A DNA stretch of 40,958 nt from Pseudomonadota bacterium (GTDB lineage Bacteria > Pseudomonadota > Gammaproteobacteria > Burkholderiales > Gallionellaceae), in NCBI GenBank assembly GCA_021822115.1, contig JAJZSA010000018.1:1-40958 (forward strand), read 5' to 3'. Both the position numbers and the translations under genes were made by a program. How positions within the stretch are numbered: the stretch's first letter is position 1; each line of letters opens with the position of its first letter. Under the pieces are notes generated by a model. That model was not told the DNA's origin. It saw nothing but the letters and a program-made list of their open reading frames with translations, and made no database searches. Positions 9,741-17,859 of this stretch are shown here, in pieces.

Positions 9741-10487
9741 TCACGGCAGTTCGTAGCCGTAGCTGCGGATCACGGCTGCGGCCTGCGGCCCCTTGAGGAA
9801 AGCGAGGAAAGCCTGTGCCGCTTCCGCATCGGCGGCATTCGACAGCAGCACTGCGCTCTGCTCGATGGGTGCGTAGTAGTGCGACGGCACGATCCACCAG
9901 GAACCTTCACGCACCTTGCCCGCTTTGGTGATCTGCGACAGCGCGATGAAGCCCAGCTCGGCATTGCCGGTGGCGGCGAACTGCCGGGTCTGCGTGATGT
10001 TGTCGCCGCGCACCAGCCTGGCTTGCACCACTTGCCACAGCCCAAGTTCTTCCAGCGTCTGCTGTGCGGCAGCCCCATAAGGCGCCAGCTTGGGATCGGC
10101 GATGGCGAGCTTGTTGAAATCGCCTTTGCGCAGAACGGCGCCTTGGCTATCGACTACGCCCGGCTGCGCACTCCACAGCACCAGCTTGCCCAGCGCATAC
10201 ACGAAACGCGATCCCGGCACGGCCAGCCCGTCGCCGTCCAGTTTCTGCGGCGTCCTGGTATCGGCCGCGACGAACACATCGTAGGGCGCCCCCTGCTTGA
10301 TCTGCGCGTAGAACTTGCCGGTGGAGCCGAAGCTCAAGCTCACCTTGTGACCGCTCGCTTGTTCGAACAAGGGCACGATCTCCTGCATCGGCGCGGTGAA
10401 GTTCGCCGCCACCGCCACGCGCACTTCACCCGCCTGCACACTTGGCACCGTCAACAGCAGTGCACCCAACCATAAGATCTTTTTCAT
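9741..10487 (-). CDS. modA: Molybdate-binding periplasmic protein
   Basis: A 248-aa protein with signal peptide MKKILWLGALLLTVPSVQA, then GEVRVAVAANFTAPMQEIVPLFEQASGHKVSLSFGSTGKFYAQI, the standard ModA opening whose Ser and Ala residues contact the oxyanion. APYDVFVAADTRTPQKL and ATGNAELGFIALSQI are also family blocks. It captures molybdate (or tungstate) for ModBC. The start ATG is preceded by GGAGGAAT. It is the first gene of the modABC operon. Its promoter region holds a 17-bp palindrome. Confidence 0.96.
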   Translation of the reverse strand: MKKILWLGALLLTVPSVQAGEVRVAVAANFTAPMQEIVPLFEQASGHKVSLSFGSTGKFYAQIKQGAPYDVFVAADTRTPQKLDGDGLAVPGSRFVYALGKLVLWSAQPGVVDSQGAVLRKGDFNKLAIADPKLAPYGAAAQQTLEELGLWQVVQARLVRGDNITQTRQFAATGNAELGFIALSQITKAGKVREGSWWIVPSHYYAPIEQSAVLLSNAADAEAAQAFLAFLKGPQAAAVIRSYGYELP

Positions 10488-10568
10488 TCCATATTCCTCC
10501 GACGATCATCACAGGATAAGCAGCAAAAGCAATGCCAGCCTTCCCTCGCGCGCCCATATTGGCAAAAC

Positions 10569-10585
10569 GCTTGTAGCGTACAAGC
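10569..10585. promoter_or_regulatory. Palindrome upstream of modA
   Basis: GCTTGTA-GCG-TACAAGC is a perfect 7-bp inverted repeat about 80 nt upstream of the modA start, in a 293-nt intergenic region that otherwise shows no gene. The position suits an operator for the mod operon, for example a ModE-type regulator, although the sequence is not the E. coli ModE box. Confidence 0.4.
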
Positions 10586-10780
10586 CGATTCGCGCAGATA
10601 CGACAATGTCGCCGCAAATTCCCGCCCGCTTTGTCGCAATGCGACTGTGCCGCATCACGCGCGGATTATCACACAAGCTCCCCCCTGCCTTGGTTCGTCC
10701 GCCCGCTCCGTAAAAGACTGTGCGCCCTGGCGCGCTTTGGCTACACTGCGCGCCATCCCATCCATCGTGAAAGTGGCGAC

Positions 10781-10930
10781 ATGAAAAGAAGTTTCGGCAC
10801 GCTGGCGCTCGGCGCCTGGCTCATCCTCAACGGTCTGTCCCATTTGCTGCACCTGAGTTTCTCCGGCATGAGCATGCTGATGGCGATCCTCGCCACGGCG
10901 GCCGGCGTGCTGCTGATCCTGGGGCTGTGA
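10781..10930 (+). CDS. Tiny two-helix membrane protein
   Basis: A 49-aa protein, MKRSFGTLALGAWLILNGL then SHLLHLSFSGMSMLMAILATAAGVLLILGL, made of two hydrophobic helices joined by a short polar turn. It ends 10 nt before the lipoprotein gene, so the two are probably co-transcribed. The ribosome-binding site is weak (GTGG). I do not recognise the function. The real reading frame starts at 10781, and the longer open frame upstream is non-coding. Confidence 0.6.
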   Translation: MKRSFGTLALGAWLILNGLSHLLHLSFSGMSMLMAILATAAGVLLILGL

Positions 10931-10940
10931 ACCGCCACGA

Positions 10941-12002
10941 ATGAAAACCTGGTTGTGCGTGCTCGCGGCCTGCCTGACGCTGGGCGGCTGCACCGCCCCG
11001 CAGGCCCCCTGGCAACAACAGCCGCTTCCCCACATCGAACGCGATGCGGTGATCCCGCTGCGGATCGTGCGTGCAGACAATCCGCGCTTGCCGCGCATGA
11101 GCGATGCCCAGCTGCACACCCTGTTGGCTGCCGCACAAGCCACCGCGCATGAACATTTCGGCGTGACGCTGCGATTCAGCGAGATCGCGCAGACCGATGT
11201 GGCCCACCTGTTCGCGCGCATCCCGCCTGCCGTGCGCGCGGCGCGCGCTCCATCGATCTACGACTTCAAATCCGGCCACGGCGATCCCCGGCGCATCGCG
11301 CACGGCCTGCTGGCGACCCTGCGCGCCAACCACACTTCGCTCGATGAAGCCTATTCCTATGCGCGGCCTTACCTGCCCGCCGCAGCGCGGCCGGCCAGCC
11401 TGCGCGATTTCAGCATGCAGCTCACGGAGGTGATGCTGACGCGCCTGCAAGCCTGGCGCACACTGCCGGCCCTGGACGGCCAACCGGTGCTGGACGCCTC
11501 GCCATATAACGAATGGATAGATTGGGACACGCTGGGCTATGGCGAACTGCCTTACGACATCGTCATCACCAACCAGTTGATCGCCAGCGCGGAAGACGAT
11601 GGCGTGGACATCCATACCGCGATACGCGGCGGCCTGACGGTGGGCACCACCACTTACAGCCGGCAGGGACGCTATGGCTCATTCGTGTTCTGGAGCACCT
11701 TCCCGTTCACCGACGATTCCGCATTGAGTACGCAACTGCGCGGCGGCGAACGCTACACGTCGCAGCAAGCGGCCGAACTTTCCGGCGCTTATCTGGCGCA
11801 CGAGATCGGCCATCTGCTGTTCCGCTTCGGCCACCCCTTCGAGCGCCCGGCGTGCGTGATGGCCCCGGTGCGCATGCTGCGTTTCCGCGAATGGCAACAA
11901 GGGCTGGATGCCGCGAGCTGCCGCATCGGCAGCTCGCCCGAGATGCGCCCCGGTGCGATCCCGGAGGTCTATAACGTGGATTGGCTGCGCCTGGCGCAGT
12001 GA
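10941..12002 (+). CDS. Putative zinc metallopeptidase lipoprotein
   Basis: A 353-aa protein whose signal peptide ends in the lipobox LGGC (Cys17), so it should be a lipid-anchored envelope protein. Near residue 285 it carries AYLAHEIGHLLFRFGHPFE, i.e. HExxH with a third His seven residues after the second one, which predicts a zincin-type metallopeptidase. The spacing (HExxH-x6-H) differs from the metzincin HExxHxxGxxH. Two more Cys (PACVMAPV, AASCRIGS) follow and could form a disulfide. The middle part is not recognised. Substrate unknown. Confidence 0.7.
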   Translation: MKTWLCVLAACLTLGGCTAPQAPWQQQPLPHIERDAVIPLRIVRADNPRLPRMSDAQLHTLLAAAQATAHEHFGVTLRFSEIAQTDVAHLFARIPPAVRAARAPSIYDFKSGHGDPRRIAHGLLATLRANHTSLDEAYSYARPYLPAAARPASLRDFSMQLTEVMLTRLQAWRTLPALDGQPVLDASPYNEWIDWDTLGYGELPYDIVITNQLIASAEDDGVDIHTAIRGGLTVGTTTYSRQGRYGSFVFWSTFPFTDDSALSTQLRGGERYTSQQAAELSGAYLAHEIGHLLFRFGHPFERPACVMAPVRMLRFREWQQGLDAASCRIGSSPEMRPGAIPEVYNVDWLRLAQ

Positions 12003-12086
12003 CGCCGCGCGCGGCCTCCATGGACTTGTATGTTTGCCGTTCCGGGCCGACAATCGGCCCTCGCCCACCAGCACAAGGAGGCATGC

Positions 12087-12695
12087 ATGGAACCGAACGA
12101 TCCCGCACTGAAAGCGCTGCATGCCTACACCAAGGCGCTGGCTGTCGCACTCAACTACCGCGACCAACCGACCCGACTGCACTCCGATCGCGTATGCGAG
12201 CTCTCAACCGCCATCGCACGCCATCACGGCCTCTCCAGCCAGGATATAGAAGCCGTGGAGCTCGCGGCGTCATTCCATGACATCGGCAAGATAGGCGTGC
12301 CGGACCGCATCCTGATGAAAGAGGGCGCACTCTCTGCGAGCGAGTGGGAGCACATGAAGAACCATTCTGCGATCGGTGCGGACATCATCCGCGCCACAGG
12401 ACTCCAGGCCTCCGAAAGGGCGGCGCGCGTCATTCGCCACCACCACGAACATTTCGACGGTTCAGGTTACCCGGACGGCCTGCATGGCCAGGACATTCCG
12501 ATCTGTTCGCGCATCATCTCCATCGCCGACAGTTACGACGCGATGGCGGTGACCCGCAGCTATCACCGTGCCCGCACACATGAACAGATCATGGATATCC
12601 TGCACGAGGAGAACCGCCGCAAGCACGACCCGGAAGTGATGGTGACCTTTTGCAAGGTCATCGAATCGGATGGCTTCAAGAGGGCGCGGTCATGA
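12087..12695 (+). CDS. HD-GYP domain phosphodiesterase-like protein
   Basis: A 202-aa protein that is essentially one HD-GYP domain: HSDRVCELSTAIARHHGLS, FHDIGKIGVPDRILMKEG, then HHHEHFDGSGYPDGL (HHExxDGxGYP) and IISIADSYDAMA. Such domains hydrolyse cyclic di-GMP. No receiver or sensory domain is attached, so input must come from elsewhere. The ATG at 12087 follows AAGGAGGC. A second ATG four bases upstream is out of frame. The gene ends 1 nt before a small minus-strand frame. Confidence 0.92.
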   Translation: MEPNDPALKALHAYTKALAVALNYRDQPTRLHSDRVCELSTAIARHHGLSSQDIEAVELAASFHDIGKIGVPDRILMKEGALSASEWEHMKNHSAIGADIIRATGLQASERAARVIRHHHEHFDGSGYPDGLHGQDIPICSRIISIADSYDAMAVTRSYHRARTHEQIMDILHEENRRKHDPEVMVTFCKVIESDGFKRARS

Positions 12696-12839
12696 TCAGC
12701 GCAACGATCCGACATAACGCCCTGCGGTCGGCTTGGCCGCCGCCCCGTCGTCACTGGTCGGCACGCCGATCATGCCGAACTGGTTCATCAACTGCACCGC
12801 GATGAGACCCCACCGTCCGATGCAATATGTTTCGCTCAT
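12696..12839 (-). CDS. Possible 47-aa protein
   Basis: Minus-strand frame starting ATG 12839, preceded by GGTAAGGGGCA, and ending TGA at 12696-12698, directly against the HD-GYP stop. The product starts MSETYCIGRWGLIAVQLMNQ, has a short hydrophobic middle and ends KPTAGRYVGSLR. Codon choice looks like the neighbours. It follows the Hsp70-like gene by 96 nt. It may be a real small protein or the end of a decayed gene. No family recognised. Confidence 0.4.
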   Translation of the reverse strand: MSETYCIGRWGLIAVQLMNQFGMIGVPTSDDGAAAKPTAGRYVGSLR

Positions 12840-12935
12840 TGCCCCTTACCAAGTTAATGATCCGGTATCACCATCAATCGTCCATGATTGCGCTGCTGCG
12901 CCGAGTAACCGCCTTTTAATTAGCCACTGACAGCC

Positions 12936-14201
12936 TCAACCAAAGCGTCGTTGCGCCTCGACCGCGAGGCCGGCGCCGATGCTGCCGAACAGGTCGCCTT
13001 CCATGCGCCGGGCCTGGGGCAGCATCGCGGCCAGGCGTTCGCGCAGCATCGGCACGCCGCTGGCGCCGCCGGTGAAGAAAATGGTATCCACCGCCTCACC
13101 TTGCACACCGGCATCGGCCAGCAAGCTGCTCAGCGTGTTGCCGATCTTGTCCACCAACTGCGCCGCAGATCGTTCGAACTCGATGCGGGTCAGCGTGTGG
13201 CGCAATCCGGGTTCCAGCCGATCCAGACGCAGCGTCGCGCTATCGCCGGCGGAGAGGGCGATCTTGGCTTCTTCCACCTGCACCGCCAGCCAATGGCCGG
13301 CGCGTTCGCGGACCAGCTTGAGCAGGCGGTCCAGGGCTTCGGGCGACTGCGTATCCAGGTACAGCTCTTGCAGGTCGGCCCAGGTACGGCGGGTGTAAGC
13401 CTGATTGATGGTGTGCCAGGTGGCGAGGTTGAAGTAGTAGCTGTTGGGCATCGCCAGACCGCTCTTGAGCTGGCTGCCATAGCCGAGCAGCGGCATCACG
13501 CCTTCCAGGCTCAGTTGCCGGTCGAAGTTGGTGCCGCCGATGTGCACGCCGCCGTTGGCCAGCAGGTCGTCGCGCCGATCCGCGAGCCGCGCGCGTTGCG
13601 GCGAGAGTCGGATCAATGAGAAGTCCGAGGTGCCGCCACCGATGTCGGCGATCAGCACCAGTTCTTCACGGTCGATCTGCCGTTCGTAGTGATAGGCTGC
13701 GGCGATGGGTTCGTACTGGAAGCTCACCTCGCGGAAGCCGGTGGCGCGCGCGATGGCCTCCAGGGTCGCCTCGGCCTTGCGGTCGGCCTCCGTGTCGTCG
13801 TCCACGAAGAACACCGGCCGCCCGAACACGGCCTGGTCGAACGAGCGGCCCGCCGCCGTCTCGGCCCGTCGTTTGAGTTCGGCGATGAAGCGGGCGAGCA
13901 ATTCCTTGTAGGTCAGCGCGCGCCCCTGCACCTCGGTCTTGCCATCCATCAGGCTGCTGCCCAGCAGGCTCTTCAAGGCGCGCATCAGGCGGCCTTCATA
14001 ACCTTCCAGATATTCGTTGAGGCCGGCGCGGCCGACACTGACCGAGTTCTCGTCGGCATTGAAGAAGATCACCGAGGGCAAGGTGACTTTGCCATCTTCC
14101 AGCGCCAGCAGCGGAGTGTGCTCAGGACGCAGCCAGCCGGCCGTGGAATTGGAGGTACCGAAATCGATGCCGCAGGCGCGGGCGGGAACGTCAACAGACA
14201 T
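12936..14201 (-). CDS. yegD: YegD-like Hsp70-family protein
   Basis: A 421-aa Hsp70-type ATPase without a substrate-binding domain. ATP-binding motifs are visible: CGIDFGTSNSTAGW (phosphate 1), LIADIGGGTSDFSLI (phosphate 2) and IFFTGGASGVPMLRERLA (adenosine). QAVFGRPVFFVDDDTEADRKAE and FQYEPIAAAYHYER are typical of the YegD subgroup, which is about 450 aa in E. coli. It is thought to be a chaperone-like protein of unknown client. ATG 14201 is the first good start. It stands alone. Confidence 0.9.
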   Translation of the reverse strand: MSVDVPARACGIDFGTSNSTAGWLRPEHTPLLALEDGKVTLPSVIFFNADENSVSVGRAGLNEYLEGYEGRLMRALKSLLGSSLMDGKTEVQGRALTYKELLARFIAELKRRAETAAGRSFDQAVFGRPVFFVDDDTEADRKAEATLEAIARATGFREVSFQYEPIAAAYHYERQIDREELVLIADIGGGTSDFSLIRLSPQRARLADRRDDLLANGGVHIGGTNFDRQLSLEGVMPLLGYGSQLKSGLAMPNSYYFNLATWHTINQAYTRRTWADLQELYLDTQSPEALDRLLKLVRERAGHWLAVQVEEAKIALSAGDSATLRLDRLEPGLRHTLTRIEFERSAAQLVDKIGNTLSSLLADAGVQGEAVDTIFFTGGASGVPMLRERLAAMLPQARRMEGDLFGSIGAGLAVEAQRRFG

Positions 14202-14390
14202 GGGAAGTGATGAGCCGGGAAGCCCGGCCGATAAAAACGGGCGGCAATGCTACCGTAACCATGCAGGACATGACCACGGTTACGTCAATGGGTGGAGCGC
14301 CGCGCCCCTGGCAGTCGAATCGCATACCGGCCACCTCTTCGGTGCCTGCCTTGCTACCATGGCCGTGAATTCATGCGGCGCCGTGAGCAT

Positions 14391-14843
14391 ATGAATACCA
14401 TCGAGTTGCATATGGCAGACAGAGCCATTTCCTTGCGCGTCCTGTCCGGCAGGCAGGCCGGACAGCGCATCCCTGTGGGATCGCTTGCCGATGCGCACAA
14501 GCTGCTGACGCAGGGGCCGCTCACGGCCGCCAAGGTCGAAGCGGTGATCGCGGCAATCGAAGACCTGCTCATGCCGGCGCTGCGCGCCCTGCCGGATCGT
14601 GCCGCTCTGGTGGTTGTAGAAGCCGGGTGGGGCGACATCCTGCACGGTCTCGCAAGCGCAGGGGAGCCAGTCCCGGTCGCTGCGATAGAGACACGGTTCA
14701 ATCAGCTGGCGGATATCGCCAGCGGCTCCCCTGCCAGGCTGCATCAGGTATCGACCGCACCGTTATCGGTGCTGAAGCTGCTACTGCTGCGGGAGGTGAT
14801 GCACCATGGCGGCTTCGCAACAGTGACCGCCCGATCCGATTGA
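14391..14843 (+). CDS. Protein of unknown function
   Basis: A 150-aa protein (MNTIELHMADRAISLRVLSG...) with no signal peptide or membrane segment. It contains predicted helices KVEAVIAAIEDLLMPALRAL and a strand-rich RAALVVVEAGWGDIL. I recognise no family. An in-frame ATG at 14373 (MRRREHMNT) is an alternative start; neither has a strong ribosome-binding site. It is divergent from the Hsp70-like gene. Confidence 0.55.
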   Translation: MNTIELHMADRAISLRVLSGRQAGQRIPVGSLADAHKLLTQGPLTAAKVEAVIAAIEDLLMPALRALPDRAALVVVEAGWGDILHGLASAGEPVPVAAIETRFNQLADIASGSPARLHQVSTAPLSVLKLLLLREVMHHGGFATVTARSD

Positions 14844-14937
14844 GCGGCGGTTCGCGCGCCCGATCCGAAGATGCGCAATCGCGGTCAGGCCGATTGTCTC
14901 TTCGCAAGGTATCTTGCCGCCCCAAGGAGATACGACA

Positions 14938-15804
14938 GTGAATACATCGAGAGCAGACTTGTACGCGACGCGCTTCAGGAAGGTGTTCGATTACATCGAC
15001 CACCATCTGGATGAGGCGTTGTCGGTGGAACAGCTGAGTCAGGTCGCGCATTTCTCGAAGTTCCATTTCCATCGTCAGTTCTCCGATTACTGCGGCATCA
15101 GCGTCATGCGCTATATCCAGTTGATGCGGTTGAAGCGGGCCTCTTACCGGCTGGTCTTCAACACGCTGGAACGGATCACCGACATTGCGCTGGATGCCGG
15201 TTTCGAGAACCCGGAATCGTTCTCGCGCGCGTTCAAGAACACCTTCGGCCAGACGCCCTCCGAGTTCAGGCAACAGCCGAAGTGGCAACCTTGGAACGAG
15301 CGTTACCGGTTCCCCAATCTAGACAGGAGTACACCCATGGAAGTGAAGATCTGGGGGTTCGAGGAGACCCCCATCGCGGTACTGGAGCATCGCGGCCCGC
15401 CCGACCTGGTCAACGATTCGGTGAAGATATTCATCGACTGGCGCAAGACGAGCGGCCTGTCGCCGGTGCAGACCAGCGACACCTTCGGCATCGTCTACGA
15501 CAATCCGGACACCACGCCCCCGGCGGATTTCCGTTTCGATATCTGCGGCTCGGTGATGGCCGCCGTGCCGGCCAATCCGCAAGGGGTGATCAACAAGTGC
15601 ATCCCGGCCGGTCGCTGCGCGGTGGTGCGCCATCGCGGCTCGCACCAGCGCATCGGTGAAGCGGCGTATTACCTGTACCGCGACTGGCTGCCGGAAAGCG
15701 GCGAAGAGCTGCGCGATTTCCCGCTGTTCTTCCACTACCTGAACCTGATGCCGGACACACCCGAGCATGAATTGCTGACGGATGTCTATCTGCCGCTGAA
15801 GTAG
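14938..15804 (+). CDS. AraC-family regulator with GyrI-like effector domain
   Basis: A 288-aa protein. Residues about 1-110 form an N-terminal AraC double helix-turn-helix (DYIDHHLDEALSVEQLSQVA, FHFHRQFSDYCGISVMRYIQ, ERITDIALDAGFENPESFSR). Residues about 130-288 form a GyrI-like/SOUL small-molecule binding domain (MEVKIWGFEETPIAVLEHRG to the end), the order found in Rob and related regulators. The start is a GTG at 14938, chosen because AAGGAG lies 8 nt upstream. A TTG further upstream would put this ribosome-binding site inside the gene. It probably senses hydrophobic or toxic compounds, and its target is unknown. Confidence 0.88.
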   Translation: MNTSRADLYATRFRKVFDYIDHHLDEALSVEQLSQVAHFSKFHFHRQFSDYCGISVMRYIQLMRLKRASYRLVFNTLERITDIALDAGFENPESFSRAFKNTFGQTPSEFRQQPKWQPWNERYRFPNLDRSTPMEVKIWGFEETPIAVLEHRGPPDLVNDSVKIFIDWRKTSGLSPVQTSDTFGIVYDNPDTTPPADFRFDICGSVMAAVPANPQGVINKCIPAGRCAVVRHRGSHQRIGEAAYYLYRDWLPESGEELRDFPLFFHYLNLMPDTPEHELLTDVYLPLK

Positions 15805-15810
15805 CCTGCG

Positions 15811-15840
15811 GACTGCACCATCCGACGGTGGTGCAGTCTT
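15811..15840 (+). terminator. Possible terminator between convergent genes
   Basis: A 10-bp stem GACTGCACCA/TGGTGCAGTC with an 8-nt loop, followed by TTAA, lies between the AraC-type gene and the arsenite transporter. The T-run is short, so it is only moderately convincing. Confidence 0.45.
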
Positions 15841-15848
15841 AACGCCGC

Positions 15849-16874
15849 TTATGCGACGTCTTTTTCGTACCAGCCCTTGCTGCGTTTCACCAGATACACC
15901 ACGCTCAACATCACCGGCACTTCGATCAGCACGCCGACCACCGTCGCCAGCGCCGCGCCCGACTCAAAGCCGAACAGGCTGATGGCAGCGGCGACCGCCA
16001 GCTCGAAGAAGTTGGATGCGCCGATCAGCGCGGAAGGCCCGGCCACGCAATGCGCCTCGCCGCAGCGGCGATTGAGCCAGTAAGCCAGGCCGGAGGTGAA
16101 GTACACCTGCAAGGTGATGGGCACGGCCAGCATCAGGATGATCAGCGGCTGCTCGACGATGGCCTTGCCCTGAAAGGCGAACAGCAACACCAGTGTCAGC
16201 AGCAACGCGGCGATGGAGAGCGGGCCGATTTTTTCCAGCGCACGCTGCAAGGCGGCTTCGCCGCGCTTCAGCAGCGCCTTGCGCCAGGCTTGCGCCAGCA
16301 ACACCGGCAACACGATGTAGAGCGCGACGGAAGTCAGCAACGTATCCCACGGCACGACGATGGCCGACAGTCCGAGCAGCAAAGCCACGATGGGCGCGAA
16401 GGCGAACACCATGATGGTGTCGTTGAGCGCGACCTGCGACAGCGTGAACAACGGTTCGCCGTTCACCAGGCGGCTCCACACGAACACCATCGCGGTGCAC
16501 GGGGCGGCGGCCAGCAACACCAGACCGGCGATGTAACTGTCGAGCTGCTCTGCCGGCAGATACGGCGCGAAGAAATGGCGGATGAACAGCCAGCCCAGCA
16601 AGGCCATGGAGAACGGCTTCACCGCCCAGTTGATGAACAGCGTGACGCCGATGCCGCGCCAGTGCTTGCGCACCTGGTGCAAAGCGCCGAAGTCGATACG
16701 CAACAGCATGGGCACGATCATCACCCAGATCAGCAGGCCGACCGGGATGTTGACGCGGGCGACTTCCAGCCCGCCCAGCCAGCGGAACGGTTCGGGCAGC
16801 GCCTGCCCCAGCAGCACGCCGACGATGATGCACAGGAACACCCACAGCGTGAGGTAACGTTCGAACAGACTCAT
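15849..16874 (-). CDS. acr3: ACR3-type arsenite efflux permease
   Basis: A 341-aa inner-membrane protein of about ten helices. Blocks typical of ACR3 are visible: VNIPVGLLIWVMIVPMLLRIDF, LLAAAPCTAMVFVWSRLVNG with the conserved Cys used in arsenite transport, VALNDTIMVFAFAPIV and GPSALIGASNFFELAVA. It exports arsenite from the cytoplasm, after ArsC has reduced arsenate. It starts 4 nt after the arsC stop, so it is co-transcribed with arsR and arsC. Confidence 0.95.
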   Translation of the reverse strand: MSLFERYLTLWVFLCIIVGVLLGQALPEPFRWLGGLEVARVNIPVGLLIWVMIVPMLLRIDFGALHQVRKHWRGIGVTLFINWAVKPFSMALLGWLFIRHFFAPYLPAEQLDSYIAGLVLLAAAPCTAMVFVWSRLVNGEPLFTLSQVALNDTIMVFAFAPIVALLLGLSAIVVPWDTLLTSVALYIVLPVLLAQAWRKALLKRGEAALQRALEKIGPLSIAALLLTLVLLFAFQGKAIVEQPLIILMLAVPITLQVYFTSGLAYWLNRRCGEAHCVAGPSALIGASNFFELAVAAAISLFGFESGAALATVVGVLIEVPVMLSVVYLVKRSKGWYEKDVA

Positions 16875-16878
16875 ATCC

Positions 16879-17376
16879 TCAATCCTGAAGGCGACCGATC
16901 TCGGCCATCTTTTCCTTCAGCACCAACCGGTCCAGCTTGGCGATGGGCAGTTGCATGAACAACTCGATGCGGCGCGCCAGTTGGGTGGCGGCTTGCTTGA
17001 AGGCGGCACGGCGCGCTTCGTCGCCTTCGATGTGCGCGGGATCGGGAATGCCCCAGTGTGCGGTCATCGGATGGCCCGGCCAGATCGGACACACTTCGCC
17101 CGCCGCGTTGTCGCACACGGTGAAGATGAAATCGAAGTGCGGCGCACCGGGTGCCGCGAACTCGTCCCAGCTCTTGCTGCGCAGGCCTGCCGTGCTGTGG
17201 CCGTTCGCTTCCAGCCATTCCAGTGCGCCCGGATTGACGCGCCCTGCCGGTTTGCTGCCGGCGCTATAGGCCTTGAAGCGGCCCTTGCCCAGCGTGTTGA
17301 ACAACACCTCGCCCAGGATGCTGCGCGCGGAGTTGCCGGTGCAAAGTATCAATACGTTGTATGTCTGCTCGCTCAT
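16879..17376 (-). CDS. arsC: Arsenate reductase (LMW phosphatase-like)
   Basis: A 165-aa protein with the phosphatase-like loop LILCTGNSARSILGE (C-x5-R), SKSWDEFA, and FDFIFTVCDNAAGEVCPIWPG carrying the two further Cys used to shuttle the disulfide, then DPAHIEGDEARR with the conserved Asp-Pro. It reduces arsenate to arsenite. ATG 17376 (MSEQTYN) follows AAGGAAG; the frame is open 7 residues further but those precede the ribosome-binding site. It is the middle gene of arsR-arsC-acr3. Confidence 0.95.
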   Translation of the reverse strand: MSEQTYNVLILCTGNSARSILGEVLFNTLGKGRFKAYSAGSKPAGRVNPGALEWLEANGHSTAGLRSKSWDEFAAPGAPHFDFIFTVCDNAAGEVCPIWPGHPMTAHWGIPDPAHIEGDEARRAAFKQAATQLARRIELFMQLPIAKLDRLVLKEKMAEIGRLQD

Positions 17377-17390
17377 GATCTTCCTTTGTT

Positions 17391-17708
17391 TCAACATTTA
17401 TTGAGAGGTGCGCATTGCGCGGCATCGCCCGCGCAGCAATGTTCGGTGAGGTAGGCGATCAGCTTGTCCATCTGCGCGTAGTGCGCGCTGTAGATCACAA
17501 AGCGCCCTTCGGTGCGCGACTTGACCAGCCCGGCCTGCGCCAGCGTCTTCAGATGGAACGACAAGGTCGCCGGCGGGATGCCTAACCGCTCGCCCAGCGC
17601 CCCTGCTGCCACCCCGTCCTTGCCCGCCCGCACCAACAGGCGGAACAGCGAAAGACGCGTCTCCTGCGCCAGCGCCGACAAGGCTGTCACCGCGATCTCT
17701 ATCTTCAC
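17391..17708 (-). CDS. arsR: ArsR-family arsenic-responsive repressor
   Basis: A 105-aa winged-helix repressor: ALSALAQETRLSLFRLLVRAG, GALGERLGIPPATLSFHLKTLAQAGLV and FVIYSAHYAQMDKLIAYLTEHCC. There is no ELCVCDL-type metal site in the recognition helix. Cys residues are instead grouped at the C-terminus (HCC, AQC, NKC), the other known layout for As(III) sensing. The start is GTG 17708, supported by GGGAGGT just upstream. It heads the ars operon and should bind the palindrome at 17732-17755. Confidence 0.92.
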   Translation of the reverse strand: MKIEIAVTALSALAQETRLSLFRLLVRAGKDGVAAGALGERLGIPPATLSFHLKTLAQAGLVKSRTEGRFVIYSAHYAQMDKLIAYLTEHCCAGDAAQCAPLNKC

Positions 17709-17731
17709 GACTACCTCCCATCCAGGATTCT

Positions 17732-17755
17732 ACATTTCCAACATTATGGAAATGT
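17732..17755 (-). promoter_or_regulatory. ars operator/promoter
   Basis: ACATTTCC-AACATTAT-GGAAATGT, a perfect 8-bp inverted repeat in the 12-12 size range bound by ArsR/SmtB repressors, lies 24 nt upstream of arsR. On the minus strand a TAGAAT -10-like hexamer overlaps its proximal edge, so a bound repressor would block RNA polymerase. Confidence 0.7.
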
Positions 17756-17822
17756 TAAAGCCAGTGCATGGATTCCGCTACTGCCATTCACCCGTGCGCA
17801 CAATAAGTCCGGCAGAACCAGG

Positions 17823-17852
17823 TTGACGCGCCTCCTGCGGCATGACCATAAT
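17823..17852 (+). promoter_or_regulatory. Sigma-70 promoter of the candidate small RNA
   Basis: TTGACG (17823-17828) and CATAAT (17847-17852) are separated by 18 nt. Transcription would start near A17860. No ribosome-binding site or long frame follows directly. Confidence 0.6.
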
Positions 17853-17859
17853 CCGCCCC

